DNA of 64,000 bases, from assembly GCA_030620115.1 (NCBI GenBank), contig JAUXFG010000001.1, positions 1 through 64,000 of the forward strand, read 5' to 3'. Numbering within the stretch: the first letter of the stretch is position 1; each line of letters opens with the position of its first letter. This stretch comes from Candidatus Fermentibacterota bacterium. Its GTDB lineage: Bacteria; JAFGKV01. The notes under the pieces are model-generated. The model saw nothing but the letters and a program-made list of their open reading frames with translations. It had not been told where the DNA came from and ran no database searches. This document shows positions 43,872 through 55,400 of the stretch, one piece after another. A program made the translations under genes and the position numbers.

Positions 43872-45806
43872 GTGGCGATACCCAGGGCGTATGGCTGGTC
43901 TGCCGCCGGTGTCATGGCTGTGGGGTGGGTACTGGTGACATGTGCGCTCTCGCCTCTCATCCTGGAGGACTTGGAGCTTCGCGTTTTTGATCTTTTTCAG
44001 CGTTTGGAAGGTATCGATGAAGCCAAACGAGACGATATCGTGCTCGTCAATGTGGACGATGCGACCATCTCTGCCTTTGGATGGCCGGTGCCTCGTATAG
44101 TTTGGGCTCTGTGGCTGAATAATCTGAATGAATTCGGCCCTCGCCAGATAGGATTCGATCTTTTCCTGACACATCACCTTTGTGATCCTGCGGAGGATAC
44201 ATTGTTGGCGGCGACCATGCGCGATTCCCGCCCCGTTATTCTCGCAGTCGGGCTGGCATTGCCAGAGGAGCAGAATTACCATGAGATCGTGGTGCTCGAC
44301 AGCGCGGATTTGTCTCTTGTATCCCCGTGGCCTCAACGAGAGGGGTTGGCCTTCGACTCGCGGATTCTCCACTCGGATGTGGTCACCGAACGGCCGCTGC
44401 CTGTGCTCTTGGACTCGGCATGGGGAGCAGCCAATGTGGCATTGGATCCGGACGGCGATGGTGTGATCCGTCGGGTTCCACTGTTTACCGAGTTTGCCGA
44501 TCGGTTGGCGCCGAATTTTGCGCTATCACTCTTTCTCCAGCGGCGGGGCATTGGCCTTGGCGAGCTCACCCTCATACCCGGAATGGAACTCATCATTCCC
44601 GGAACGGCGCCGATACGTTTGGACTCCAAGTCGCGGATGATTCTGGACTATGTGGGTGGACCGGGCTCTTTTCTCACGTTCAGCTTTGTCGAACTCCTCG
44701 ATCTCTTGGATCGGGCTCTCTCTGATGGGGACGAGAAGGCCATGGAAGCGCTGAGATCGATTCGGGGGGCAACGGTCATCCTCGGAGTAACCGATCCCTC
44801 CCTCATGGACTTACCCGCCACTCCGGTGCATCCCCGATTCCCCGGTCCTGAGATACAGGCCACCGTTCTGGACAATCTCCTGAGGGGCACGCACATAACA
44901 CGGACGGGCTGGAAGGTGGAACTGCTCCTTGCATTCCTTCTCTCGCTCCTCGCGTCAGCAGTGGGGTTACGACTTCGTCCCGCCACGGGGGCCGCCGTAG
45001 TTATTGTCGTGGCAGTAGTCTTCTTGGTGGCCGTTTTCCTGCTTGGCACGCAGCACAACCTATGGGTTGGATCTGTGGCTGCTCTAGTGGCCGTCGCAGG
45101 GAGCTATGGCGCCAGTGTCACCCTTGAACGATTGGCGCGGGAGAAGGAGCAGCGGCTTGTGAAGGATGCGTTCGGCAAATATGTGTCGCCGGCCGTGCTC
45201 AAGGAGCTCCTCCACGATCCCAGTTCCGTACTGAGTGGGGCGGGACAGAAGAAAGACATCACGATCATTTTCTCGGATGTAAAGGGCTTCAGCAGACTAT
45301 GTGAAGAGCACGAGGCTACGGCGCTCCTCACGCAACTCAATGAATATCTCTCGGAGATGACCGAGATCGTGTTCATGCATGGGGGGACTGTCGACAAGTT
45401 CATGGGTGACGGGCTCATGGCCTTTTTTGGCCATCCGGCCATCCTGGATGATCATGCTGCAAGGGCAGTCCGCGCGGCCGTTGAGATGCAGCGGAGGTTA
45501 GGGGAACTGAGGAAGCGGTGGGAAGAGGAAGGGAGACTTCAGTTCCGCATCAGGGTTGGGGTGAACTCAGGTCAAGTCATAGCCGGGAGTATGGGTGGCG
45601 CCGGAAAGATGGATTATACGGTCTTCGGGCGAAGTGTAAATCTGGCACAGCGTCTCGAGGCTGGTTGTGATACCGATGGTGTGCTGGTGAGCGAGCGGAC
45701 GCTCTTGGAAGCTGGATTGGAAACAGACCAGGCGCAGGCGAAAACCATCCATGCGAAGAATATCGGAGAGGTGACGGCCTTTCAACTGCCTATGGGGGTT
45801 CCGTGA
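43872..45806 (+). CDS. CHASE2-domain class III nucleotide cyclase
   Basis: About 644 residues from GTG 43872 (GAAGGG eight bases before); a longer ATG frame from 43746 would overlap the previous gene by 121 bases. N-terminal membrane helix, extracytoplasmic CHASE2 domain (about 45-330), three membrane helices (about 345-415), then a cyclase domain. FSDVKGFSRL and GGTVDKFMGDGLMAFFG carry both metal Asp, and the Lys in DKFMGDG with MDYTVFGRSVNLAQRLE fits adenylate rather than guanylate specificity. It would make cAMP in response to an external signal. CHASE2 ligands are unknown. Confidence 0.88.
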   Translation: MAIPRAYGWSAAGVMAVGWVLVTCALSPLILEDLELRVFDLFQRLEGIDEAKRDDIVLVNVDDATISAFGWPVPRIVWALWLNNLNEFGPRQIGFDLFLTHHLCDPAEDTLLAATMRDSRPVILAVGLALPEEQNYHEIVVLDSADLSLVSPWPQREGLAFDSRILHSDVVTERPLPVLLDSAWGAANVALDPDGDGVIRRVPLFTEFADRLAPNFALSLFLQRRGIGLGELTLIPGMELIIPGTAPIRLDSKSRMILDYVGGPGSFLTFSFVELLDLLDRALSDGDEKAMEALRSIRGATVILGVTDPSLMDLPATPVHPRFPGPEIQATVLDNLLRGTHITRTGWKVELLLAFLLSLLASAVGLRLRPATGAAVVIVVAVVFLVAVFLLGTQHNLWVGSVAALVAVAGSYGASVTLERLAREKEQRLVKDAFGKYVSPAVLKELLHDPSSVLSGAGQKKDITIIFSDVKGFSRLCEEHEATALLTQLNEYLSEMTEIVFMHGGTVDKFMGDGLMAFFGHPAILDDHAARAVRAAVEMQRRLGELRKRWEEEGRLQFRIRVGVNSGQVIAGSMGGAGKMDYTVFGRSVNLAQRLEAGCDTDGVLVSERTLLEAGLETDQAQAKTIHAKNIGEVTAFQLPMGVP

Positions 45807-46196
45807 TTCCGCACGGAACTGAGCTGCCGCTTCCCGCCGGGATGACAGAAGACAGAGGACAGCCATATGGAGTGCGGCGACATGTCGCCGCTTTGTTTCT
45901 CCGTGCCGTGTCGCGGAATCTGAAAGCGGCCTCGTGCGGCCGCACTCCAAGATTCTGTCATCGGAGCTTATCCCGCGCGGTACGCGGGATTGGTAATCTC
46001 CGCCCCACTAAGCGCTCATGGGGAAGCAGAGCGGTGTGCTCCATGAGCGTGAGAATGAATCAGTGTAGCTTCTCAATAGATCCGTGCAATATCGGAAAAA
46101 TCCCCCTCAATCCCCCTTTGCAAAGGGGGAGAAGGCCCGGATGCACGGACTTATTGAGAAGTTGCGAATCGCAAAGGCGCGTGAGGGGCTGGTAGC
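45807..46196. other. Gap with repeat D element
   Basis: No gene. The first part has CTCGTGCGGCCGCAC-type and CCCGCGCGGTACGCGGGAT palindromes (about 45930-45990); the second is the best copy of repeat D (46069-46161). Confidence 0.7.
46069..46161. repeat. Repeat D: MITE-like element with 20-bp terminal inverted repeats
   Basis: CTTCTCAATAGATCCGTGCA (46069-46088) and TGCACGGACTTATTGAGAAG (46142-46161) are inverted repeats matching at 18 of 20 positions. The interior has TCGGAAAAATCCCCCTCAAT and the perfect palindrome CCCCCTTTGCAAAGGGGG. Degenerate relatives at about 131 and 11991 lack the right end. Confidence 0.82.
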
Positions 46197-47876
46197 ATGG
46201 GGCGTTCACCGGTATTCGTGCTCGGACTCGATGGTGCAGCATGGCCGGTGGTGCAGCCTTTGATCGATAAGGGTGCTCTCCCATTCCTGGGGAGCTTGGT
46301 GGACAACGGGGCATGGGGTACCTTGGAGGCCCCATGGCCGTGGGCCACTTTTCCGTCGTGGACAAGCATCATGACGGGCACAACCCAGGGGGTGCATGGT
46401 CTCCTTGATTTCAGCGAGCTCGATCCCGCCACAATGCATGTGCGTTTTGTCGATTCCACGTGGCGTCGGGTACCGGCGATCTGGCAGCTTGCCACAACGA
46501 GGGGAAAACGATCCGTGGTTCTCGGGGTACCGGGAACCTATCCCCCTGACAGAGATGTGGAGCTCATGATTTCCGGCTTTGATACCCCGGTGACCACCAG
46601 CATTGATCCGACATTTGTCTGGCCTCCGGACTTCCGTACTCGATTGTTCAGAGAGGTGGGCCGGTTTCCCCTGACGCCGGTACAAGAGCTGCGCATTGGG
46701 AAGGGGTGGCATCGGAAGGCGCTTGCGGCGTTGCTGGAGAGCATCCAGGGGAAGACTCGAGTCGCACGATTTGTTCTCGAAGAGCTCCACCCCGATTTAT
46801 TCGTCATGGTATTCGGGGAATCGGATACGGTGTGTCACCACTTCTGGCATTTTGCGGATCCCAGGAGTCCCCGGGCAGAACCAGGCCTTCGCCCTGAGTT
46901 GCGGACCGCCATTGAGCAGGTCTATACGGCGCTGGATAGCGCACTCTCAGAGATCGTGCAGAGCTCGAGATTGGCGCCTACTGTTCTGCTGGTTTCGGAT
47001 CATGGATTCGGCGGCGCGGGAAGTACGGCGCTTCACCTCAACCGGTTTCTTGCATCCCATGGCTTCCTTACATTCGGATCACGTGCCGCCTTACCGGCTG
47101 TTTTTTCTTCGGTGCCCGCCACGATGCTGCCCTTTTTCCCACGGACCCTGCAGCAGTGGGTCTTTCGCAAGGCGGGGTCAAAGATGATTCCGCGGCTCGA
47201 AGGTCGGCGCAGATTTGCGGGGATTTTGTGGCAGGAGACGTTGGCCTATTCTGAGGAGTTGAACTATGCTCCTGCGATTCGGATCAATCTGCGCGGTCGC
47301 GAGCGAGGTGGCGTGGTTGCGCCTGAGAAATATGAAGAGGTCCGGGAGCGGATTACGGCGGCATTGCGGGCATGGAGGGACAAGAGGACGGGCGAGCCCG
47401 TGGTAAGGAGAATCTTTCGGAGGGAAGAGCTCATCCAGGGGCCCGCGGTCGAGAAGGCGCCGGACCTTCTCCTGGAATTGCATGCCCCTGGAGGATACTC
47501 GTATGTGGTGCTTCCCTCGGAGGGGAAAACGGAGCCGGTGCAGGAAGAGATCGACAGCGCTGGATCGAGTGGGGCCAAGGGCAGGGGAATGCACGGGAGC
47601 CACCGGCGGGAGGGGTTTTTTGTCGTCTCCGGCAAAGGCATTTCCCGGGGGGCGCTGCAGAACCCGGTGCAGGCGCATCAGGTGGCGGGAATTGTCCTTG
47701 CGGAGTTAGGTCTTTCGCTTCCGTCCTGGATCTCTCTGCCCCCTCCAGGGGTGCTTATGCATGAGCCCGAGATAGAAGCGGGAGAAGAGCATGCCCAAAG
47801 AGGTGAATTAGTTGACCGCGCGGGAGATCTGGCATGGGAACGCACCAGGCGCCTGAAAGATCTTGGATATCTATGA
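46197..47876 (+). CDS. Alkaline-phosphatase-superfamily protein (type I phosphodiesterase-like)
   Basis: A 559-residue protein. VFVLGLDGAAW supplies the first metal Asp (D12), WATFPSWTSIMTG the likely Thr nucleophile (T56), FGESDTVCHHFW the Asp/His pair and LLVSDHGFGG the final metal site. This is the nucleotide pyrophosphatase/phosphodiesterase pattern. No signal peptide is visible, so it may be cytoplasmic, as many bacterial relatives ending in RLKDLGYL are. The substrate may be a phosphodiester or phosphonate; not determinable. The ATG follows the repeat D gap. Confidence 0.87.
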   Translation: MGRSPVFVLGLDGAAWPVVQPLIDKGALPFLGSLVDNGAWGTLEAPWPWATFPSWTSIMTGTTQGVHGLLDFSELDPATMHVRFVDSTWRRVPAIWQLATTRGKRSVVLGVPGTYPPDRDVELMISGFDTPVTTSIDPTFVWPPDFRTRLFREVGRFPLTPVQELRIGKGWHRKALAALLESIQGKTRVARFVLEELHPDLFVMVFGESDTVCHHFWHFADPRSPRAEPGLRPELRTAIEQVYTALDSALSEIVQSSRLAPTVLLVSDHGFGGAGSTALHLNRFLASHGFLTFGSRAALPAVFSSVPATMLPFFPRTLQQWVFRKAGSKMIPRLEGRRRFAGILWQETLAYSEELNYAPAIRINLRGRERGGVVAPEKYEEVRERITAALRAWRDKRTGEPVVRRIFRREELIQGPAVEKAPDLLLELHAPGGYSYVVLPSEGKTEPVQEEIDSAGSSGAKGRGMHGSHRREGFFVVSGKGISRGALQNPVQAHQVAGIVLAELGLSLPSWISLPPPGVLMHEPEIEAGEEHAQRGELVDRAGDLAWERTRRLKDLGYL

Positions 47877-48269
47877 GCGGTGTCAGGGTTCGCGCAAGAA
47901 TCAGCACTAACAACGGCCATGACGGAGTATGGCCCTCCAGAGGGGGATGCGTACATCTTGTCCTGTGGAGGGACGACCTCCGTGTCGTCCGCAGAACTAG
48001 GCCCAAGAATCTCACGACTTTCTGCCTGAATCAACAACTCCGCAACCCGAAGTCCGTGAGCCACTGCCCTTGAGCAGAACCGAATGGCGAGAATGACTAT
48101 GACGGCCAATGTCCTCCATCTTCCATCGGCATCGGCATCGAATTGAGGTGTGATCACATGGCCCTCAGTCGCGGAAATCCGGATGTTTGATGAAGGCGCG
48201 CGCAACGGTGTGGCTGATTTTGATAGCGATTCCGATGATGCTCAGCTGAGAGCAGGGAGCAGAGAGCTC
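47877..48269. other. Gap with a partial family-C repeat
   Basis: No convincing gene. It carries AACGGCCATGACGGAGTATG and GGAGGGACGACCTCCGTG (from 47911), matching the middle of the composite repeats at 479 and 63711, and CATCGGCATCGGCATCG-like low-complexity sequence at about 48121-48142. Confidence 0.6.
47911..47998. repeat. Family-C repeat, partial middle copy
   Basis: The AACGGCCATGACGGAGTATGGCCCTCCAG block matches the left composite copy (same orientation), followed by a TGTGGAGGGACGACCTCC hairpin-like sequence. Confidence 0.6.
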
Positions 48270-49451
48270 ATGGCCGGGGCTGGCGGGAAACAAGCACTGC
48301 GCATCCTTATGCTGGCGCCCTGCCCATTCCCCACCAGCCAAGGATCGCAGACGTTGATCAGGCAGCTGGCAGCCGGCCTCCAACATCGTGGACATGAAGT
48401 CCACCTGGTGACCTATCACCATGGTGAGTACAGGGAGGAATTCGCCTTCAGCGTGCATAGGACGCCCTATTTCCCCGGCACAAGCAGGCTCAAGGCGGGG
48501 CCGAGCCTTGGCAAGCTCGTGCTTGATCTTTTCTTTTGGTACATTGCAGTGAGAGTGGCGGGAGAGATCAATCCCCATCTTATTCACGGGCACAACTACG
48601 AGGGCGCCATTCTTGGCCATTTGGTGGCCAAGAAACGCGGCATTCCACTGATATATCACACACATAACGTGATGCATGAAGAGCTGCCCACCTACTTCCA
48701 TCAGAGGCCTCTTCGATTTTTGGCGCGGAAGGTCGGTCTATGTTTGGATAATTGGATACCGCGGCACGCCGATCAAATCATTGCCATCAACAGGGCGCTG
48801 AGGCGGGAGCTCGTGACCATGGGGATTGATCCTGAACGGATACGGATCGTACCTCCAGGAATCTGGCCGGCGGAGTGGGAGAGAGCCGTGGAGCCCCGGC
48901 AAGAGCCTTTGGTCGTCTACACCGGCAATCTGGACAACTATCAGAACCTTTCCCTGCTGATTGAGGGTATAAGGCTGGTGAAACAGAGGATTCCTGGAGC
49001 CACGCTGAAGATCGTAAGCCATGAGACCAGACCGAGGTTGGAACGAGAAGCTCGTAAGCTGGGCATGGAAGAAGCCGTAGAATTCATCAAAGTCGATACG
49101 TTCAGTCAGGTCAAGGCGTGGATACTGCGGGCTGCGGTGGTGGTCTGCCCGCGGATACCAACGTGTGGTTACCCCATAAAGCTTGTGAACTACCTTGCTG
49201 CGGGTAGACCGGTGGTGGTCAGCGAGGCTTCCGCAGACGGCATTGTGGATGGGGAAAGCGGGCTGGTGGTGGAAACAGGGAATCCCGCCGCGTATGCAGA
49301 GGGTATCATCAAGCTCCTCACCGATCGAGCACTTGCGACTCGCATTGCCCGGGAAGGGAGGCGCTTGGCATCGGAGAAGCATTCATGGGATCGATCTTTG
49401 GCTGCCATCGAGGCTTCGTATCGAGCGGCATTAACCGGGGTCAAATCTTGA
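48270..49451 (+). CDS. GT4-family glycosyltransferase (paralogue 1)
   Basis: A 393-residue GT-B enzyme. The N-domain has LMLAPCPFPTSQGSQTLIRQLA and HGHNYEGAILGH; the C-domain has VVYTGNLDNYQNLSLLIEG and KLVNYLAAGRPVVVSEAS, where the nucleotide-sugar site normally lies. ATG 48270 gives a normal length; a longer frame runs into low-complexity DNA. It resembles the enzyme at 62311. The product is probably a surface glycan or lipid; its sugar is unknown. Its 3' end overlaps the giant peptidase gene. Confidence 0.88.
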   Translation: MAGAGGKQALRILMLAPCPFPTSQGSQTLIRQLAAGLQHRGHEVHLVTYHHGEYREEFAFSVHRTPYFPGTSRLKAGPSLGKLVLDLFFWYIAVRVAGEINPHLIHGHNYEGAILGHLVAKKRGIPLIYHTHNVMHEELPTYFHQRPLRFLARKVGLCLDNWIPRHADQIIAINRALRRELVTMGIDPERIRIVPPGIWPAEWERAVEPRQEPLVVYTGNLDNYQNLSLLIEGIRLVKQRIPGATLKIVSHETRPRLEREARKLGMEEAVEFIKVDTFSQVKAWILRAAVVVCPRIPTCGYPIKLVNYLAAGRPVVVSEASADGIVDGESGLVVETGNPAAYAEGIIKLLTDRALATRIAREGRRLASEKHSWDRSLAAIEASYRAALTGVKS

Positions 49452-52400
49452 CGGGCATCCTCATGGCCGGGCTTGTGCTGGCAGTCATCGGAGCACCTTC
49501 GCATGGGGCTGAGGTCGAGGTTCTCAGATCAGACCAGGCGAGCATCAGGTTGCTGATCAGGCCCTCAGTGGATGATCGGGTATGGAATGGATGGGTCGGC
49601 CTCCCTCCCGGAGCCTCGGTGGAAGAGGTGAGCGTTCGAACACAAGGGCGTGTGCGCCCGGTACCATGGGAGCTGGGCCGCGAGGTCACCACAAGTCCTC
49701 AAATCACCGTTGGTCCCGTGGGTTTCATAAGGTTCCATAGGGCTTGTCCCCTTCGGGTCGAGACAGGAATGGCTACCCAGGACGGGGTGGCAGGAATTCC
49801 AGAGGTCCTATTGGTGGAGATCCTGCTTTCGCCAGGATCTGCCAAGGCGCGGAAACGAAATGTCGGATTTCAGAATGTATTGTCGAATTTGTTCGTGAAC
49901 TGGCAAAGCGCCCAGCATTGGGCCGAGCAGATGGACGGTCCGCCGCTTCCGCCTCCAGTGCCGGCCCCGAGCATCCGTATCCGAGTAAGAGAGGAGGGGC
50001 TCTACAGGATTACTGCAGAGGATCTTCCCGATATGCCTGGGGATGCGGATCCCCGGATGTTTTCTCTTTGGAACCGAGGGAGCTATGTTCCTTTGCGGGT
50101 GGTAGTGCAGCAGCCGGACACCGTATGGAAAGATGGTGACTGGATCGAGTTCTATGCCCACGGCACCCGGCGGGAAGATCCACAGGGACGGTGGACTCCG
50201 GTGGAAAGCAAGTATGGCCTCGATAACCCCTACTATCTCGTGTGGGACCAGGTGGATCCTCCAAGAATCCTCGATGTGTCTTCAGAGCCTACAGGCGGCC
50301 CGGCCGCTACGTATCATTGGTGGGTATGTCACCGTGAGGTGAACACGAATTCCTCACTATCGGGCCATGAGGGAGCCATCGACGATGAATGGTACTGGGG
50401 CGGACAGCTCGGCCCCGGCCAGATTTCCAAGCAGTTTTCTCTGCCAGATCTGGCGCGGGAAGTGGCGGATGGGGTGATCCGCGCCAGATTCCAATCCATG
50501 AGCCTTTCCGAGTCTGAGATGCATCTTCTGGTGAATGGCGCCATGGTCGCAGAAGGGTCGTGGAACGGCTTCGGCGCACAGCTCTTGGAAGGTCAGGGGG
50601 TGCCGCTTGATGTGGGTACGAATCAGCTCGTTATGGATTTCTCGGGAGATGCGTACTCACGAGTTCATCTCGACTGGTTCGCAATTCAATACCCTCGAGA
50701 GTATGTCATGTCAGGGGGGCAGGCCGCGTTCGGACCATCTGCCGATGATCGCCCAGAGTACGAGATTTCTGGTTTGGAGCCTGGGACCAAGACGGATATC
50801 TTTGAGATCAGCTCAGGCCTCAGATTCATGGATTTCCACCACGAGGCGGACCAAGAAGGGGCAATCCGGTTCAGGGCTAATCTCCCGGATAGTGCGACCT
50901 TCTTGGTGGTGACGAACAGCGGTTGGCTTACTTCCCTTGATCTTCCCGACATGCCTACGTGGATCGAGCCACATCCGGCCGTGGCTGATGAGGATCGAGA
51001 AGGTAGCTATTTGATTGTGTATCCGTCTGATTTCTTAGAGGCGGCCAGCGGCCTGAGAGATCACCATCTGGACGCCGGAGATATCGAAAGTGCAGAGATG
51101 GTGGATGTGCGCCATATCTGGGAGGAGTTCTCATACGGCCTGCCGGACCCGCGAGCCTTGCGCTCATTCCTGCAATGGACATTGGCCAATTGGAGCGATC
51201 CGCCGGAGTTCGTGCTGCTCTTTGGGGACGGCACGTGGGACTACAACGGCTACATGAACCAACACGCCAGCGTGAATCTCGTGCCCAGCTATGGCAATCC
51301 CGCGTCTGATAATTTCTACGCGAGCCTCAACGATACGAGCTACTTCCCCGATCTACACGTCGGACGTGTGCCGGCGGTTGATGCCACTCAAGCCTGGAAT
51401 GCTTTCCAAAAGATACGCAACTACCGTGCCTCTCCAGAGCCGTCGTTGTGGCGCAAGCTTGTTCTTTTTGTCAATGGCGGGGGCACACAGGATGAGTTTG
51501 ACTACTTCGCGGCGTGGACATCGATCACCTCCCAGCTTGTCGTCGCACCGCCGCCGGTCCTGGGCGCCACATCGATCATTGCTAAGGACCAGGAAGAATA
51601 CTGGATGGGCTACTACAATAAGAGCATAGCCGCGGCGGTAGACTCAGGCTGTCTGATCATGAACTTCTTCGGCCACGCCGCAACGCAGACCTGGGACTTT
51701 ATGTTCGAGTCAGATGATGTTGATTCACTTCTCAACGGGGATCGTACCCCCTTGGTGCTCAGCCCTACATGCTTCACCGGCGATTTCGCGGATCCACGCC
51801 AGGTGGTCTTCGCGGAACACTTCCTCAGATTGGACGAACCGGAGCACGGCGCAATCGGCTTTTTTGGAAGCTCCGGCACCGCGTACCAGAACAAAGGCGG
51901 GGTCTACGCCTATCGGATCATGGAGTCCATCTTTTGCAAGGGAGATCCCCGAGTCGGGCCGGCAATCACCTGGGCGAAGCTCAACGGATATCCCTACACG
52001 AGCCCTGAGGACTCGATCATGGCCACGGTATTCAGCCTGCTGGGCGATCCGCTCCTCTCCCTCGTGCTGCCCGAAGCGCCGGACCTTCACATCGGTCCGG
52101 AGAGGGTTACCGTGCAACCAGAGGAGCCGGCAGTGGGGGATAGCGTGAGGCTTCTTGTGAGCGTGCTCAATGAAGGGGTGTCATGGGAGGATGAATACCG
52201 GGTGACTGTCCACTGCGAAGGCCAGGAGCTGGCTTCAGGATTTGCCCGGGCCGATTCGCTGGAGAATCGCCTTTCCTTGTCCTGGCCTGCCCCTGCCCAA
52301 CCGGGAAGCCAGGAGATCGAGATCCATGTGGACCCGGATCAGAGTGTAGAAGAGGAAGACAGGGAGGACAATACCACTGCGTTGACCATAACCTACCTCA

Positions 52401-55400
52401 AGCGGCGCCCTGTGGTCCTCTTGCCTCTCAGCGATGCCATGGTTCCGGGAGCTCTTGCGGAATTTTTCATCACCGCAGTCTCGACGCAACCCCATGGGTT
52501 CCAGATTGCGCTTTGCGATACCTTTGGTTCCTCTGTGATCGACTCCTCCGGTCCCGTGTCGCCTGAGGCAGGCCTTGTTTCGTGGACATGGTCCTCGCCT
52601 AGTCCAGGGACCTACTGTTGGAGGGCGAGGGGCCAGGGCGGCGCATGGTCTTTTCCCAGGTGGTTCACTACTGGAGTGGAAGCAGCGGGATGGGGCCAGT
52701 TCCTTCCCGCGCAGCTGACCGGCGGGGTCATGGAAGACTGCGAAGTCACCGATCTAGGGCTTGGGTTGTACGCCAGGGTCAACATATCTCGGGATTTTGC
52801 ACTGTTGTCAGAAGGCGCCACTGTTCCTGAGGTCTCGACCCACAACCCCGACGCCTGCGGCCCGGAGAATCTCATTGGAGGCCAGGTGGGGAACACCGAT
52901 TGGGGCGGTTCCTTTTACTTCCGCCGGCTCGATGAGAACCAGTATGCGGTGGTGGACCTGGGAGAGCCCAGGATGATAATAAAGATCGCCAGCGCCCATG
53001 AAGGGGATACACTCACTGACCGATCCGTATGGTCCCATTTCGGTATCGAAAGCTCGTTGAATGATGTCGATTACAAGCTGTGGGGCAATACGCCTGACTA
53101 CAGCGACTCAGGCTATGGGCCATGGATTTCGAGTAACATGGCCTATGAGAAGCCGTATCCGATCTCGGTTCGGTATATCAAGTTCAGCTATGGACAATGT
53201 CATCCCATAGGCACAATACGGCCGGGCTCACGGGTCTATGAAGTCTATGCATATGCCGCGCTGTACCCTGATTCAGGCTCGGTCTTTTCCCCGCCCCTCG
53301 GTCCTTCTGATCAGTGGGGCAGGCTCACGGCCTTGGGCGATGTTCCAGGAGGGACCAACACGACGATCGAGGTCTATCTGGAAGATGAGAATGGAACGTG
53401 GGAGCTGGGCAGAACTATGTCCTTGGGAGCGGATCAGGCCCTTGATTGGATCGGAGATGAGTACCGGCGCGTGAAGCTTCGTGGCGTACTCACCAGCGAG
53501 TCTATGGATGTGACGCCCAGGCTTATGAGCTGGAGCGTGGAGTATCGCTCGATCCCGGATCTTGCGACCATGCACGATACGCTTCTCGTAGTTCCTGAGC
53601 TGCCGGAGCCTGGCAGCACGGCCCAGATTCGAGCCATAGTGATCAATGCCGGTTCAGAACCAGTTTCGGGAGCCTCGTACCGTCTCGATGCGCAGCTTGA
53701 TGATGATGCGCCCACGACTCTGGAGTCGGGCGTGCTGGGATGGCTTACCCCGGGATTGCCCGAGAGTCTTTCGACCCCATGGGTTGCGGAGGGAGGCGTG
53801 ACGCGTTTCACCCTGGTGCTCGACCCTGATGAAAAGATCACCGAGGCATGGGAAGAGAACAATACGGTGTATGGAGAGGCCCGTGTACTGGGCAATCTTG
53901 CCTGGATAGATAGTATCGAGGTCAGCCCTCCGGTTCCCAGTCCCAGAGAATCGCTTTCTGTAGAAGCATGGGTCGTCAATAATGGGGTTCTTGCTTTGGG
54001 CGAGAGTTGGGCACGGTGTTTCTGGGTTGGGTCGGACAGCGGAGAGATAGTCGCCATTCCCCCTCTTGCGCGTGATGAACGAGCAAGGCTTATCTGGTCC
54101 ATGGTGGCGCCCGACAGCGTGGGGTCCTATCAGCTCGCCTGTGAGCTCGATCCGGATTCCCTGGTTCGGGAAGCCTGGGAGGATGATAATATCATCTTGC
54201 TCCCTATCGAGGTTGTACAAGGCCCTGACCCGGCTCTTTTCGATGTAGATGTCTACTGTGTGACGCCCGCGGTGGGCGATCCTGTGGAGGTCGTTCTGGG
54301 ATTGACGAACTTCGGTGGCCGGGATACTGAAGAGTTCCTCGTTCTTGGCCTCGAACAAGGGGTGTGGCGCGACAGTCTCTTCATTGATGGGCTCGCCGGC
54401 GCGGAGAGTACGGTGGTCTCTTTGTGGTGGCCCACCGGCGATGCGGCGCGGAGCCACTTCCTGGAGTTCCATGTCGATCCTGACAGCTTTGTCGTTGATT
54501 GTGACCGGGCCAACAATGTCTTGACCATGGAGCTTATCACGGTTCTTCTCCCCGATCTCTACGCCGCAGGCGATAGTACGTGGCCCGCTTTTCCCATTGC
54601 AGGTGACCCCATGACCCTGCATACAGAAGTCAGGAATCGCGGCATCGTGCCTGCAGGGGGCTTCGAGGTATCCGTGCAATGGCCCGATGGGGAACAAGAG
54701 ACGCAACGCGTTGATTCGCTGGGGGGCCAAGAGACGGTTCAGTTCCAGTGGGATTGGATACCCGAGACATCCGGTAGCGGTAGCGTGATCATGACCATTG
54801 ATAGTGCCGGTGAGGTGGGAGAGGCATGTGAAACCAACAATGAGACGGCAATCCAGCTCCAAATAGGGCAGCCGTGGGACTTGGCTGTAGCCTCAACGGA
54901 CATTCAGAAGCAAGATCCCACGGCTTCGTTCGTGGCCTGGGATTCATTGTTTCTCCACATCATCGTGCACAATGTGGGAGACGAGGCATCGCCTTCAGTG
55001 CCTGTCGAGCTTTTCGACGGCATCCCGGAATCGGACGGAACGCTTCTCAAAGCGGAGGACATGGCCTTGGCGGCAGGCGCTTCCGATACCTTGGAGGCGG
55101 TGTGGCCCGAAGGTGCTTTTCCCGGCACACATCTTCTGGTGGCGGTGCTGAACCGGCAGAATGAGATCGAAGAGTTCAATACTTCGAACAACCGGGCGAG
55201 CCGGGAGGTGGTGGTGTTGGGAGACACGATCCCTCCAGGCGTGGCGGTCAGGCCGCCGTGGCCGGGATTCGCCCAGGGCGGGTTTCTCGCTCAGGGAGAC
55301 ACCATTACGGCATACGGATGGGATGAAGCCAGCGGGATGAATCGCCTGGAGATTTTTCTGGATGATGCGGACATCACCGAGGCATTCATCTCAGAGCCGG

